Assembly (NCBI GenBank): GCA_015680685.1
Contig: MNCI01007925.1
Coordinates: forward strand, 1 to 27,213
DNA from: Gnetum montanum
Taxonomy: Eukaryota; Streptophyta; Gnetopsida; Gnetales; Gnetaceae
Length of the DNA stretch: 27,213 nt
Direction of reading: 5' to 3'
Below the pieces are notes generated by a model that had not been told where the DNA came from, did no database searches, and was given only the letters and a program-made list of their open reading frames with translations. Positions 9,840 through 18,950 of this stretch are shown here, one piece after another; the stretch's first letter is position 1; every line of letters starts with the position of its first letter. The position numbers and the translations under genes are program-made.

Positions 9840-10265
9840 ATTTTAATGGATGGAGATGTGTGAGAAAGAATTTTTGGAATGAAAGAAATAGCTCACATTA
9901 GCTCCTATTTTAATATCATCTATAGATAAATGACTAGATGTGTATATCGATGCTTCAAGTGAAGGATTAGGATGCATCCTCATGCAAGAGGGACATGTTA
10001 TTGCCTATGCTTCTTGATAATTAAAGAATCATGAGGTTAAATATTTTCTACATGATATGGAGTTAGCAACTATTATTTTGCACTAAAGATATGAATACAA
10101 TATTTGTTTTGGGAGAAACTAATTGTATAGACTTTAAGAGTCTATAAAATCTTATGATCCAATCATAATTAAATTTACAACAAAGAAAATGAATTGACCT
10201 ACTTTTAGACTCTGATTTTGATATTAAATATCATCCTAGAAAATAAAATGTAGTACTAGTTGTAC
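9840..10265 (+). pseudogene. chromovirus RNase H
   Basis: At 9880-10015 the frame gives LTLAPILISSIDK, then LDVYIDASSEGLGCILMQEG and HVIAYAS, matching the L...PVL..PD....F.V.TDAS..GLG.VLMQ.G.VIAYAS region of gypsy RNase H. It continues LKNHEVKYFLHDMELATII, equivalent to the NYPTHDLELAAVV block. The final DSDFDIKYHPRK element lies at about 10205-10243 after a frame change. Catalytic Asp and Glu positions are still visible, but stops are frequent. Confidence 0.82.
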
Positions 10266-10369
10266 TTATTAAGAAGACTAAAAAATGAATAACTTGATTG
10301 TGCAATCAAGTTTACTAGATGAGACTTTCTAAAGACAAAAACTAGATGCTTGATGTTAAGAAAAGATCT

Positions 10370-10496
10370 AGAAATTAAGTTTGATTTCTTTTGATTATTT
10401 ATAAAAAGAAGAAAATGGTGCATTATGATTCAAAGGTAAATTATATGCACGTTTGAAGTGGTAAGATAGAAACTATTAGAAGAGGCTCATACTAGT
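10370..10496 (+). pseudogene. start of chromovirus integrase, truncated by LTR insertion
   Basis: After RNase H the reading gives ENGAL.FKGKLYAR and, one frame on, KLLEEAHTS, which correspond to the ...G.LRFKGRLCVP.....LI.EEAH.S segment just before the HHCC zinc finger of chromoviral integrases. The sequence stops after AHTS at 10496, where the LTR terminus TGATGAGC begins. The HHCC, catalytic core and chromodomain are absent from the window. Confidence 0.72.
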
Positions 10497-11573
10497 TGAT
10501 GAGCAATGAGTAACCCCTACAGCCAACCATATGAATCACTAAGCATTCATACATGATCTAATCAAATTCTATGTACTTATAGCCTTCTAAGCACACTACT
10601 CTCTAGAAAGTGAAACTAACCATTGTAATTATTATCTTCCCAATTACACTTGTGAAATGCAAGGGTATGGTTAAGTGCAACTGAGGCATATGATTTTTAC
10701 CATTTTTATGTTTTGTGTTTTAAGTCACCTAAGGGTAGTGAACAATGAATAAGATAAAATAAAATAATTAAATTGCCAATTTAATCTCACTAGCTACACC
10801 TACCTAATCCTAACATAAGCATCCATTCCCACTTGTCATACACATCCTAAACATGTTTAACGCTATTGAGTTATCAAATGTTAAGAATTATAAGGATTAC
10901 TAGGCATCAAGTGTATGCTTAAAGTAGCTATACTTATCTACTTAATTAATTTCTATTTAATCTAGACTAATTTAGCTTAATTACTTAAAACATTAAAGGA
11001 AATTACTTGAAGCATGAAATGCATAAATAAATAATTAATCTATTTCAAAGAATTACAAGGTTTATCAAAAAGCTCATCTTTATTGCCACATTGTGCTTAG
11101 GTACAATAGTGCTTGAATAAAGATTCATACACTCTTAACTCCTACTGCTAGCACTTAGAAAATATTCTAACTTTCAAATAATAAAATTGAAAGATCTTTG
11201 TTACAACTATGACAATATATGCCCTAAACATGGTGGCTAAGCATGTATCTATAGGAAAAAATAGAAACTACATTGACAAGGCCATGTCAACGCATCAAAT
11301 CATGCATTGACAAGGCCTAGTTGATAGTGCCTAGTCGACAGAGCCTAATTGACATAGTTAATTTATGATTCATCATACCCCCATAACTAAATGAAAACTT
11401 GTCCTTGATTTTTTTATAAATTTGGGAAGGTATAAAATTATTAACTAATGACAAACATACGATAAACACAAATAAATACTAAGTGCTTGAGTGTACAGAT
11501 ATATAATCATCAAAAAAATTTCTATTCTTCAAGACTACAAAATTGAACACCAGGACAAAATTTGACAAACACA
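10497..11573 (-). repeat. LTR copy 2 (3' LTR or solo LTR, minus orientation)
   Basis: It begins on the plus strand with TGATGAGCAATGAGTAACCCC and is collinear with the LTR at 3397 through CTCCTACTGCTAGCAC near 11140. It then matches LTR copy 3 in U3 (TTAATTTATGATTCATCA, AAAACTTGTCCT, AAGGTATAAAATTATTAA). No PBS lies on its left; instead it abuts the broken integrase, so its left end is the outer end. The likely U3 start on the minus strand is TGTGTTTGTC near 11573, next to a purine run AAAAAGGGAT. Length about 1.08 kb. Confidence 0.75.
11268..11360. repeat. TTGACAAGGCC motif array in U3 of LTR copy 2
   Basis: TTGACAAGGCC occurs at 11273 and 11317, with degenerate relatives (CATGTCAACG, TTGATAGTGCC, TCGACAGAGCC, TTGACATAG) through 11356. 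The position matches the arrays of the other two LTRs, upstream of the promoter on the minus strand, but the motif is different. Confidence 0.6.
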
Positions 11574-11589
11574 ATCCCTTTTTATGGCA

Positions 11590-13500
11590 TGAAGATGATG
11601 AGGAAGATTAAACAGTCCTAGATGATAGAGGCTCTTGAGGTTTCTAAAGGCCTTCTTCTACTTTAGGCACAAGCGGTGGTTAAGGCTATTATGGTTGTCC
11701 TACTGTGGCTGCAAGTTTCAATGGAAGATGGAAAACGTTTGATAATTCTTTCATCTTCACCTCCTTATTCCTGGGATTGTGCATAGTCCATGTAGCTTTG
11801 CCAATGTGGGCTAGAATGGACACATCCCAACGACAAGACATTGTTGGGAAAAACTTCTTGATATTAATGAACCAACCAAAAAATTGTTTGCATTTGATGT
11901 AAATGTCCTAATTGCATTCTATAGTTCTTGGTAATTATTCATTCTTCTAGTCAGGTTCTTAGTAGTTGATCTTTGATCAGTGAATCTTGCCCTAGGAACT
12001 TTGAGTTCAATGTTTGCAATCTCAAGCTTTTACTTGGTTTCCTTGTGGTGCTTAAACTCTGCCTCATACAACAAGTATGAGCTGGTCACCTACTTCTTCA
12101 ACTCTGACCATGGTTATCTAGTAGTCAACATTACTAGGTTTGCATATCAGAGATTGGTGAGCTCTATGTATTCTATCATTTCTTCAATATGCAACTCCTT
12201 CATGTGAATCTCCACTTTGTTGTAAGCATCTATCCCATCAATGATAGGTTTCCACATCTATTTTCCTTACTGGAGTTGTTGGAGGGTCTTATTAACTTTT
12301 ACCTTAGTAATCCAGATGTGTTTTTCATTAACTTTTTTCTCTAGGCCAACTTGATCTCTATAGTGGTTCTTAACTCTCTCAAATTTGAGAGCCTCATTCT
12401 TCTCAATAGTAATCTCAATCATAGATTTTTGGTGTAACACATAGACTTCCTCCATAGAAATATTTCTATTTTCTGCTACTAATCTCCTAAGCTTATTGTT
12501 TACCCTGGTTAGCTACTCCTACTATTAAAGGATGAATTCTTGCATCTATTGTTTTTGCACATCAATATTCCATAGGTAATGATTCTCTGCACTCAACATC
12601 TCATTCTCTAGGTGCATCTAAACCCAAGTCCTTTTGAACTAAATATGTCTTGGCCTTAGCCATGGATTGGTCAATGATGGCCATCATCATCCCCACCTTA
12701 ACTTGTGTTAGTCTATCTTGAAGCTATTAAAAAGCTTCATCTCTTATCAATGCAGGGTTAAGAAGTGCAAGATTAGCAAAGCAGGCTCTTAATTCGGTAA
12801 CTTTCATAGCCAAAAATTGGTTTTGTGCTTAAGCCATTTCGAGTTGCCTTTTCAAAATGATGCATTTTCCCTTTACTTCAAGCAGGTCCGACTAAGTTGC
12901 GATGATGTTATCTAGAAAATCAAAGATATTTAGAATTGATTGCCCAGTTTCCATTAATCAATCCAGTAATTCTTCATGTTGGGCTACACTTAATCGAATA
13001 CTAATAGCTCTTTCAGACATTTGCATATCTCTTAGTGCAAAAACATCTAGTATAGATGTGGCAGGTGCATTTAGTGCTTTGATAATTTAATTAGCAACCA
13101 CTTCTGCTACTATCTCCTATCCTCAGTGCTTCATTGCCAAGAAATTTGGGCCCTCACCCTCCTCCAAGTACATCAGAAAGGTAGTAGCATTTCCAAAGAT
13201 TTTTGAAAATGGCTATTATTGCGAGAGAGACACCGTTACCTCTTAAGGACTAGGATTTGACCTCATGGGTAGCTACATTCTTTAGGCTAAGAATGTTGGC
13301 CCACCTTCCTCCATCTGAATGATTATTCGAGCCACTTTCCTAGGGTCTCTCATTGCAAAATGATATATAGATGGATCCCTACCACTTGTTTCTACTTGCT
13401 ACTTTTGCTCATGCAATAGCTACTCTCAAGTTTTACATAGGTGTTCAATGGTTATGTGGGCCTTCAACGTTGTTTTCTTTAATTTGTTTTATTAAATTTC
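11590..13500 (-). pseudogene. long coiled-coil ORF adjacent to the LTR, function unknown
   Basis: The minus strand from about 13500 to 11690 keeps largely one frame that reads as alpha-helical, heptad-rich protein. Segments include VETSGRDPSIYHFAMRDP and KVARIIIQMEEGGPTFLA (13390-13290), then IIKALNAPATSILDVFALRD and LSVAQHEELLD (13090-12960). ELRACFANLALLNPALIRDE and RLTQVKVGMMMAIIDQSMAK lie near 12810-12650. An open 62-codon piece follows (12455-12267), rich in Glu and Lys. The 3' end (about 11850-11590) is Lys-, then Pro- and Ser-rich. Stops are mainly transition-type. It lies between a putative PPT and nothing recognisable upstream, so it may be the extra (env-position) ORF of the LTR family or the sole ORF of a non-autonomous derivative. 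No named domain recognised. Confidence 0.55.
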
Positions 13501-14380
13501 ATTAAAAAAGTGTAACCAATGTTGATTTTAAACTTTAAAAAAGGTATGAATAAGTATAAATCTGATAGAAAAAATTTATATTTGAATTTATGGTAATAAG
13601 TAATAATATAAATGTAATATTTATTGAATAAGAATACTTAATTATTCTTTTTTCTATGAAAAATTTATGATTCCTTTAAATAATTTAAAATTCCAAGCCT
13701 TTTATTAATTTTTGGCATTTTTCCTTTCTTATGCTATGGCAGAAACACTATCCCCTTTACTAATGGTGAAATTTTTTTTCCATATATTCTTTAAATTTCT
13801 CATGCAAGTTAAGATTGCTAAAACTAAGTGAGAATGGTTGAATTTTTGACCTTAGACATAGACCTTCCCCATTTTGACTTTAGACTGCAACCTTTCCCAC
13901 CCTAATTACAACATTTATATTAAGGATCGAAAGGTTAAAAATATTGTAAATAGTAGCGGCAACCACCAAAGAGTAAGTGATTGCACTTAAGTTAAAAGGA
14001 AATGGTGCCACCTTATAAATGTACTTCTAGATTTGTTTTTTAGTAAGCAAAGCTGAAATATGAATTCAAAATAAATTCATAAAAATAATTTTAGAAATAA
14101 TAAGCAAGGAAAAATTTAGTTTGAGTTTCCAATTTTAAATCTTTTCCTCAATTTGAAAGATTTTTACAGTTTATTTTACTTTTTTGACAATTTTCTTCTC
14201 ATAATGTATAAACTATTTCAATTAAGTAGATGGTAGATTAGCACGCATTCAAGATCTTATACATTTGTATTAAATTAATTTTCAAACTGAAAAGACTATT
14301 CTAAAATTGCTTCCATACCGAGCATGGATCTTCATTTTTCCTGTATTTGTTTACTCTGTATTAGGTTTTGTCATTAACAG
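13501..14380. other. AT-rich intergenic DNA
   Basis: Very AT-rich with long T and A runs. I see no coding frame, LTR terminus or RNA gene. The missing 5' part of the coiled-coil element is not recognisable here. Confidence 0.5.
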
Positions 14381-14439
14381 CAGTAAACTTTGTCACATTG
14401 AACGAAATGATCTTGTGATTCTTTTCTCCACTTGCCACA

Positions 14440-15211
14440 GTTGAAGCCCAGTCAACAATGCTCTGTCAAACGATTCCATTCATTGTGGAATTCTGGGTGA
14501 GCGCGCTGACGTGGTTGACGCGTTGGTACAGCAAGTCAATTCAGAAAACATTAAAAATTCCAATTATCTGGTCATTGCCAGGGAGGCAATAACGACAAAT
14601 GCCTCCGCGTAATCGCACTTGCTTTTTCAAGTACTGAGACGTTGGGCGTTATTCAACACGGGGAAGGATCCACGGTTACAGCTGCACCACAAAACAGAAG
14701 ACTTTTGATTGGCTGGGTGTGCTTGTTCTCTGCAGCTACTGTGCATCGTAGCCCCCTTCAACATTATTGCTACGGCCAGTCCATTTCGGTTTGTTGATTA
14801 TTTTGTTTTTTTTATCATATGATGTGATGTGCTTGGCAGAAAATGTGTGGTTTGTGCGCAGAGAAAGCTATGGAAGAGGAAAGCAACAGAAGAAGAAGAC
14901 CAGTGTTAGTCCAGAAAGCAAAATGGGATTATGAGGTGTAGGTACTACATTTATGCCCATCCCTAACTGTGAAATGAACTGTTAGCGACCATGTGGAGCC
15001 ATTTTCAGTCACAATATAATCCCATATATAAATATTATATACCTTGCACGGAAAAAGCCAACAGCCTTCTGTGGTTTACTTGGTCAAGCAATAAGGAAGG
15101 TTCGAGGAAGAAGTAACAGCTGTATTTCAATACGTGTTGAATCGTTGGAAGCTACATAGCTAATAACTTTAAATGGCCACGCCAATTGTTAAGAAAACAT
15201 AAGCCCTGCAT
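14440..15211 (+). promoter_or_regulatory. promoter and 5' UTR region of the small gene
   Basis: Base composition becomes balanced here, unlike the flanks. Four W-box cores (GTCAA or TTGAC) lie at 14451-14455, 14465-14469, 14515-14519 and 14535-14539, and TGACGTGG (ACGT core, bZIP type) at 14507-14514. A good TATA box, TATATAAATA, is at 15025-15034, about 180 bases before the ATG at 15212, leaving a 5' UTR of roughly 150 bases. Element assignment follows known plant motifs, and activity is inference. Confidence 0.5.
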
Positions 15212-15582
15212 ATGTCTTTTCGTCCAAGTAAAGATAATATGGCTGCAATTACAACGCGTTTTAGAATCTGGTCTTGGATGATTATTGCTGCCTTATTGCT
15301 ATGCATACTCTTGTTTTCTGCGTTTTCACATGCCCCACTGCTTCATGGATCCTCTCAAACAGGTAACTTCTTTATTATCAATTTAGCATATTCTTCCATC
15401 TTTATCATCACATAATAATGAATGGTTTGGTTTGGTTTGCAGCAGACAGGCTACTGGTACAGAATTTAGCATATTCTTCCATCTTTATCGTCACATAATA
15501 ATGAATGGTTTGGTTCGCGGCAGAGACTACTGGTACAGGTCTTTCATGGACCGGTGTAAGCACCTCCGCCATCCGTCGTTAA
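15212..15582 (+). CDS. small signal-anchor or secreted protein, two exons
   Basis: Exon 1 (15212-15362) encodes about 50 residues. A basic N-terminus (MSFRPSKDNMAAITTRFRI) is followed by one hydrophobic helix (WSWMIIAALLLCILLFSAF, residues 20-38) and SHAPLLHGSSQT. It ends at CAG|GTAAC, a strong plant donor. Acceptors lie at GCAGCAG (15440-15446) and GGCAG near 15523. With the second, exon 2 adds ETTGTGLSWTGVSTSAIRR and stops at 15580-15582, giving about 69 residues. The layout fits a signal peptide or type II anchor with a short extracellular tail, as in small peptide precursors or glycosyltransferase N-termini. I do not recognise a family. It is the only candidate host gene, with TATA box and balanced codon use, and the retroposon at 15866 follows closely. 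A donor-like GTGTAAG at 15554 leaves open a longer gene with lost exons. Confidence 0.5.
15380..15538 (+). repeat. 83-bp tandem duplication across the intron/exon junction
   Basis: AATTTAGCATATTCTTCC starts at 15380 and again at 15463. The two copies match through CACATAATAATGAATGGTTTGG, and both end in CTACTGGTACAG or ACTACTGGTACAG (15462 and 15538). Few differences exist. Each copy carries its own potential splice acceptor. Confidence 0.85.
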
Positions 15583-15852
15583 CATTGACCATAGCCCTGT
15601 CATCAACTGACGCTGCATCATCATCATGGGAAATCTATCACTCACTCAACATAATTGAATATAATGTTTGGTGCATGGTTATGCAAAATAAGTTCTTAAT
15701 TGTCTGGCAGTCGACCCCATGAGGGGGTTGGAATTTAAATTTTTATACTCATTGGCTGAGGGTTGTAAGGTTTAAGGCTTATTTTGGATTTTTTTTACAT
15801 GAAACACTCTTTCTAAACACTAAAAGCTTTTTAAATTCCCCACCCCTTGAAC
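15583..15852 (+). other. possible 3' UTR and flank of the small gene
   Basis: No further coding is evident. The stretch moves from balanced composition into CAC/CTTT-rich DNA with the word AAACACTCTTT at 15801, the same word found in the target-site duplication and just beyond the retroposon. No clear polyadenylation signal was chosen. Confidence 0.35.
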
Positions 15853-15865
15853 ATAAAACACTCTT
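15853..15865. repeat. target-site duplication, left copy
   Basis: ATAAAACACTCTT, identical to 17684-17696, directly adjoining the A-rich tail of the retroposon (T-rich on the plus strand). Confidence 0.8.
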
Positions 15866-16372
15866 CTTCTTTTTCTTTTTTTGAGAAAGTAATCGGGATT
15901 ATATTACTAAAAAACACAAAATATGTTATAAGAGATTACAAGTGGGGGGCCATTAGGAATGGCCCCACCAAGAGAGGGGATGATCCCCAAATTAATCAAT
16001 ACATCTCCCAAGACAGCAAAAACCCCTACAAGAAGAGCCAGAACATCGAAGAGACCGAGGGGCATCAACCCGGTAGAGGGGGGGCAAGCGTCCCCCACTA
16101 CCTGGGCCCGAGAGCCCTCTAAGGGTTTGTCGGCAGTCGTTGGTAGGCACAGTTGGGGTGCTCCAGCTCATGGAGGATATCCAAAGTGTTCCGGTGATCC
16201 TCCGTGTCCATAAAACTGGCCGCCTATTGGATGCCTTGCATGGCCGACTCTCGTCTACTCCTGTCCACCTGCGAAGCTCCCACATCTGGGTGGCAGTGCG
16301 CCGAGGTTCGGCAGATATGTTGTCTGAGTTCAACCCAGGAACTCTCACAACTGATGCCAAGGATGAGGTACG
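15866..16372 (-). other. 3' region and A-rich tail of the retroposon
   Basis: Directly after the N gap the minus strand still reads as protein-like sequence: MQGIQ, AASFMDTEDHRNTLDILHEL, then EHPNCAYQRLPTNP (about 16241-16125). After that only a hydrophobic, non-conserved-looking open stretch (16098-15907) remains, which I treat as 3' UTR. The end, with AATATAATCCCGATTACTTT before an A-run broken by G residues, resembles plant LINE 3' ends. Confidence 0.55.
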
Positions 16373-16380
16373 NNNNNNNN
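16373..16380. other. assembly gap (8 N)
   Basis: Eight ambiguous bases lie in the coiled-coil part of the retroposon, in a C-rich (plus strand) tract. True length unknown. Confidence 0.95.
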
Positions 16381-17594
16381 CCCCCCTCTTAGCCACTGCT
16401 TGGTGTTATGCCCGTGGGCGTGGTCAAGCTGTCATTGCCACTGGTCCTCCTCCTCTTGAAGCCACTCCTGCTCCGCCCGCTCTACCTGCGCACGTCGCCT
16501 TTGGGCCTCTTCCTATTCAGTCAATTCTTCCCTCACTTGGGCCCTAATTTTGTCAATGAGGCAAGCCCTGGCAGCTTCAGCCATGAGGTCCTGCTACCAT
16601 ACTCGTTCTTACTCGTGCTCAGCAAACTAGGCTTCCAAGTCATCCCAGGCCTGCGAACTGGGCTTCAAGGTCGGCCCGGGCCTGCACGAGGGCTTCATTC
16701 CATTTGGCTTCCCATTCCTTCCTCTCCACCTCCCGAGCATCGTCCACCACCCTTTGCGAGGCCTGCTAAAGCTCCTCATTCCAGTTCCCTTGGCCAAAGG
16801 TCTCTAGTGGGGGGGAAGCCGGTTTGTCAGGATGCTCAGGGGGGCCGCTCTCGTGGGGTCCTCCGACCCCGCGTAACGATGGAACCCCAGAGGGGCCAAT
16901 CGCCCCTAGCTCGGGCACTGCTGTAGTGTCTTGTGGCCTAGCCGAAGGGGGGCACTTTGGAGAGACCCCCAGCGGAGGGCAGAGGATGACAGGTGCTCCC
17001 CCCTCCCCCCCGCCACAACGCCAGAATTAACCTAGAGTGGCGGCCGTAGCTCTTGAGTCTAAGGGCCTCCTTAAAAAATCAGGGGAGGTTGACCTAGCTA
17101 CCCAACTTAAGGCATCGTAGGAAAGCGAAGTGTAGGCCTTGCAATTTGGAGCTGTTGCCAGACTGGACGAAAAATCTGTCCACCAGATCTAGGCCCCGGG
17201 CCCAGAGGTGGGGCAGAGAAGATCTGGGTACTTTTCTGCTCCTGGTTCAGGGAATGGACCCATCAAAGAACATTTCGGTGTCTTGGAGGCCACAGGTGGA
17301 GGCCAAAATGATCTCTCCAACGATTGGGGTCCCTAGATAGCTGGCAATCGAAGATTCTATAACCCAGATTTCACGTCCTCGAAAAAAGGTACGGTCGTTG
17401 ACCCAGTTGGAGAAGAAGGCGTCGTCTGCCAGATCTGGGTCCCCGACTAGCTGTTGCAGAGGGTCAAACCAACCGCATTGGGCCACCATCTGCCAGAGCA
17501 TCTTGTCCTCCTAGAAAACGGCACAGTCCGGCTCGAATGTGGGCGTGATTCCCATCGGGTGACTCTTGGGCCATGCTACTTTTATGGGTAGCAT
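16381..17594 (-). pseudogene. retroposon ORF: GW..LQ..DP.L/FRG domain with C-terminal coiled coil
   Basis: Possible start at 17594 (MLPIKVAWPKSHPMG). The first part (17501-17060) holds GWFDPLQQLVGDPDL, then FFRGREIWVIESSIASYLGT, and after a TGA stop LPHLWARGLDLVDRFFVQ, LQGLHFAFLRCLKLG, VNLP and FFKEALRL, ending ILALW. The same landmarks occur at 26611-27070. A Gly/Pro-rich linker with a frame change follows. A coiled coil comes next (about 16800-16390) with VVDDAREVERKEWEAKWNEA and, after a second frame change, REELTE.EEAQRRRAQVERAE. The layout (globular part with FRG and VNLP, then coiled coil) recalls plant transposon-associated proteins of the Transposase_32 or plant-mobile-domain kind, but this assignment is tentative. 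The protein is broken by TAG and TGA stops. Confidence 0.6.
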
Positions 17595-17683
17595 GGAAGG
17601 CACGAAATAACACTATTTTTTGGTAGCAACAGCACCCCCCTCCGCAACGACTGGTCTCCCAGGCTCTCACTGTGTGGAAGGAA

Positions 17684-17696
17684 ATAAAACACTCTT
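17684..17696. repeat. target-site duplication, right copy
   Basis: ATAAAACACTCTT, identical to 15853-15865, directly beyond the 5' end of the minus-strand retroposon. Confidence 0.8.
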
Positions 17697-18076
17697 TTTA
17701 AACAATACTATCCCTTTTAAATACACTTTTTCTTTAAAACACTCCTATCCTCCTCCCCTCACCAACTAAACATTACAGTTTTTAACGCCTGCATTTTTCC
17801 CCACCTTCCCCCTAAAAACTCTACTTTTTCTGAATTGCTACAACCTCCTTCCAAAAACTCTATTTTTCTCACCCCCTGCAAGCTTCAACCCCTGTATTTT
17901 TTTCATGGCACGTTTCCACCTTCCTCTCCCCCAACCTTCAACCCCATCTCCCTTCGCTTGTCCCCCTCCCCCACAATCTATACACTATTACCCCTCATCT
18001 ATACACTACCTTTTTGTTAACTACACCCCACCTCTCCACCCTCCCTTTCTTAAAAAGCACTTTTTACATTCTGCTC

Positions 18077-18775
18077 TTTTATATCCCACACAATTCCCCC
18101 AAATCTTTATTCTATCACCCTCAATCTAAACACTATTTTTGTAAACCTTGCCTATTTTTCATTCTTTTACCAAATCTGCTTCACATGATTTGGCCTTACT
18201 CTCTTCTCATTATAACTAGCTAACTAGCTTTGCAACCTCTTTCCAAAAACTTAATTGTAGCTAACCTTGCTCTTTGCTCATCATAATATTTTCTACATCT
18301 TAAAACCAAAAACTCTCTCTTGGATTTTCTTTACCAAATCTAACCTTGCTATCTATGGGATTTATTATACAAGCTTCATCCTTGGTCTCTACTCATCATA
18401 GTTTGCCCTTTGTTGGATTAGATGCCACTCTTTGCCAATCAAATCCTACTGTTTCAATTATTTTTCTCTCTTTTACTCTTTGAATTTTGTTTTTCTTTGC
18501 CTAATTTTCTCTACTAGATTTGAACTTGCTATCTGTCAGATCTTCATTTCCCAATCTAACCCTATTGTATGCTAGATCTACTATACAAGACTTGACCCTA
18601 GTCTTTGCTCATCATAGTTTTCTCTTCACCAAATCTGATGTTGCTCTCTACTCTCCACCAGATCTGATCCCTCATGCATTTTCCCTCTTTTTCTCTTTGA
18701 ATTTTGTTATTCTCCATCAAATTTTCTCTATCCAATCTAACACTATTCTCTATTAGATTTGCTCCATGAGTTGTT
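18077..18775 (+). repeat. array unit 1
   Basis: Runs from TTTATATCCCACACAATTCC through CCCTCAATCTAAAC (18118), CTAACCTTGCTCTTTGCTCATCA, CCAAAAACTCT and CTCTTTGAATTTTGTTATTCTCC (from 18693). The same word order is found in unit 2. Confidence 0.65.
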
Positions 18776-18879
18776 ATTTAGGTGATGCATAGATTGTATG
18801 GTTAGGATTATATATGTGGGTATTGTTATAACACATATATATTGTAGTGTTAGTTTTATTTTTTGTTTTTTTTTAACAA

Positions 18880-18950
18880 ATTAGGTGTTAGCCTAGTGGT
18901 AAAGATTCTTGATTTGAAAGCTTCAAGTGATGTATTTAATTTTGATTACT
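18880..18950 (+). repeat. tRNA-like (SINE head) fragment
   Basis: TAGCCTAGTGG at 18889-18899 fits the Pol III A-box consensus (TRGYNNARNNGG) and is followed by TAAAGATTCTTGATTTGAAAG, the usual head of plant tRNA-derived SINEs. A convincing B box is not present; CTTCAAGTG at 18921 may be its remnant. The fragment lies in the block separating two array units, so it probably inserted there. Confidence 0.45.

Larger units (their letters stand above)
8200..10496 (+). mobile_element. Tekay/Del-like chromovirus relic (pro-RT-RNase H-start of integrase)
   Basis: Plus-strand pieces of a Ty3/gypsy polyprotein occur in canonical order: protease around 8490-8780, the linker to RT (8840-9000), RT (9150-9640), RNase H (9840-10265) and the integrase zinc-binding N-terminus (10370-10496). 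Dozens of stops and several frame changes make it a very old copy. Wording of the linker (KVYLISYKNFMKM, SVNKKDDIVDNPEVNKFPDMF) is typical of the Tekay/Del lineage. Neither LTR of this element could be identified, and the 3' part is removed by the LTR inserted at 10497. Confidence 0.8.
15866..17683 (-). mobile_element. non-LTR retroposon encoding a globular domain plus coiled coil
   Basis: Flanked by a perfect 13-bp direct repeat (15853-15865 and 17684-17696). On the minus strand it starts TTCCTTCCACACAGTGAGAG and ends in GTAATATAATCCCGATTACTTTCTC plus an A-rich tail (15866-15884). Direct repeats plus 3' A-tail are hallmarks of LINE-driven insertion. At about 1.8 kb it contains one long broken ORF and no RT. 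It is either a 5'-truncated copy of a longer LINE or a non-autonomous element moved in trans. An 8-base N gap lies inside. Confidence 0.75.

Noticed and set aside
15907-16098. Hydrophobic 63-codon minus-strand frame as a membrane protein
   Set aside because: It lies between the end of the coiled-coil coding and the A-tail of the retroposon, where a 3' UTR is expected, and has no supporting homology or start context.
16408-16926. 172-codon plus-strand open frame as a gene
   Set aside because: It is antisense to the retroposon coiled-coil ORF, crosses its Glu/Lys-rich codons as Leu/Pro-rich sequence, and shows no domain.
17835-18223. Overlapping Pro/Ser/Leu-rich plus-strand frames
   Set aside because: They arise from the pyrimidine-rich repeat, which is open in several frames at once.
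18880-18950. A functional tRNA gene
   Set aside because: Only the A box fits; there is no B box, no foldable anticodon arm and no acceptor stem that I can pair.
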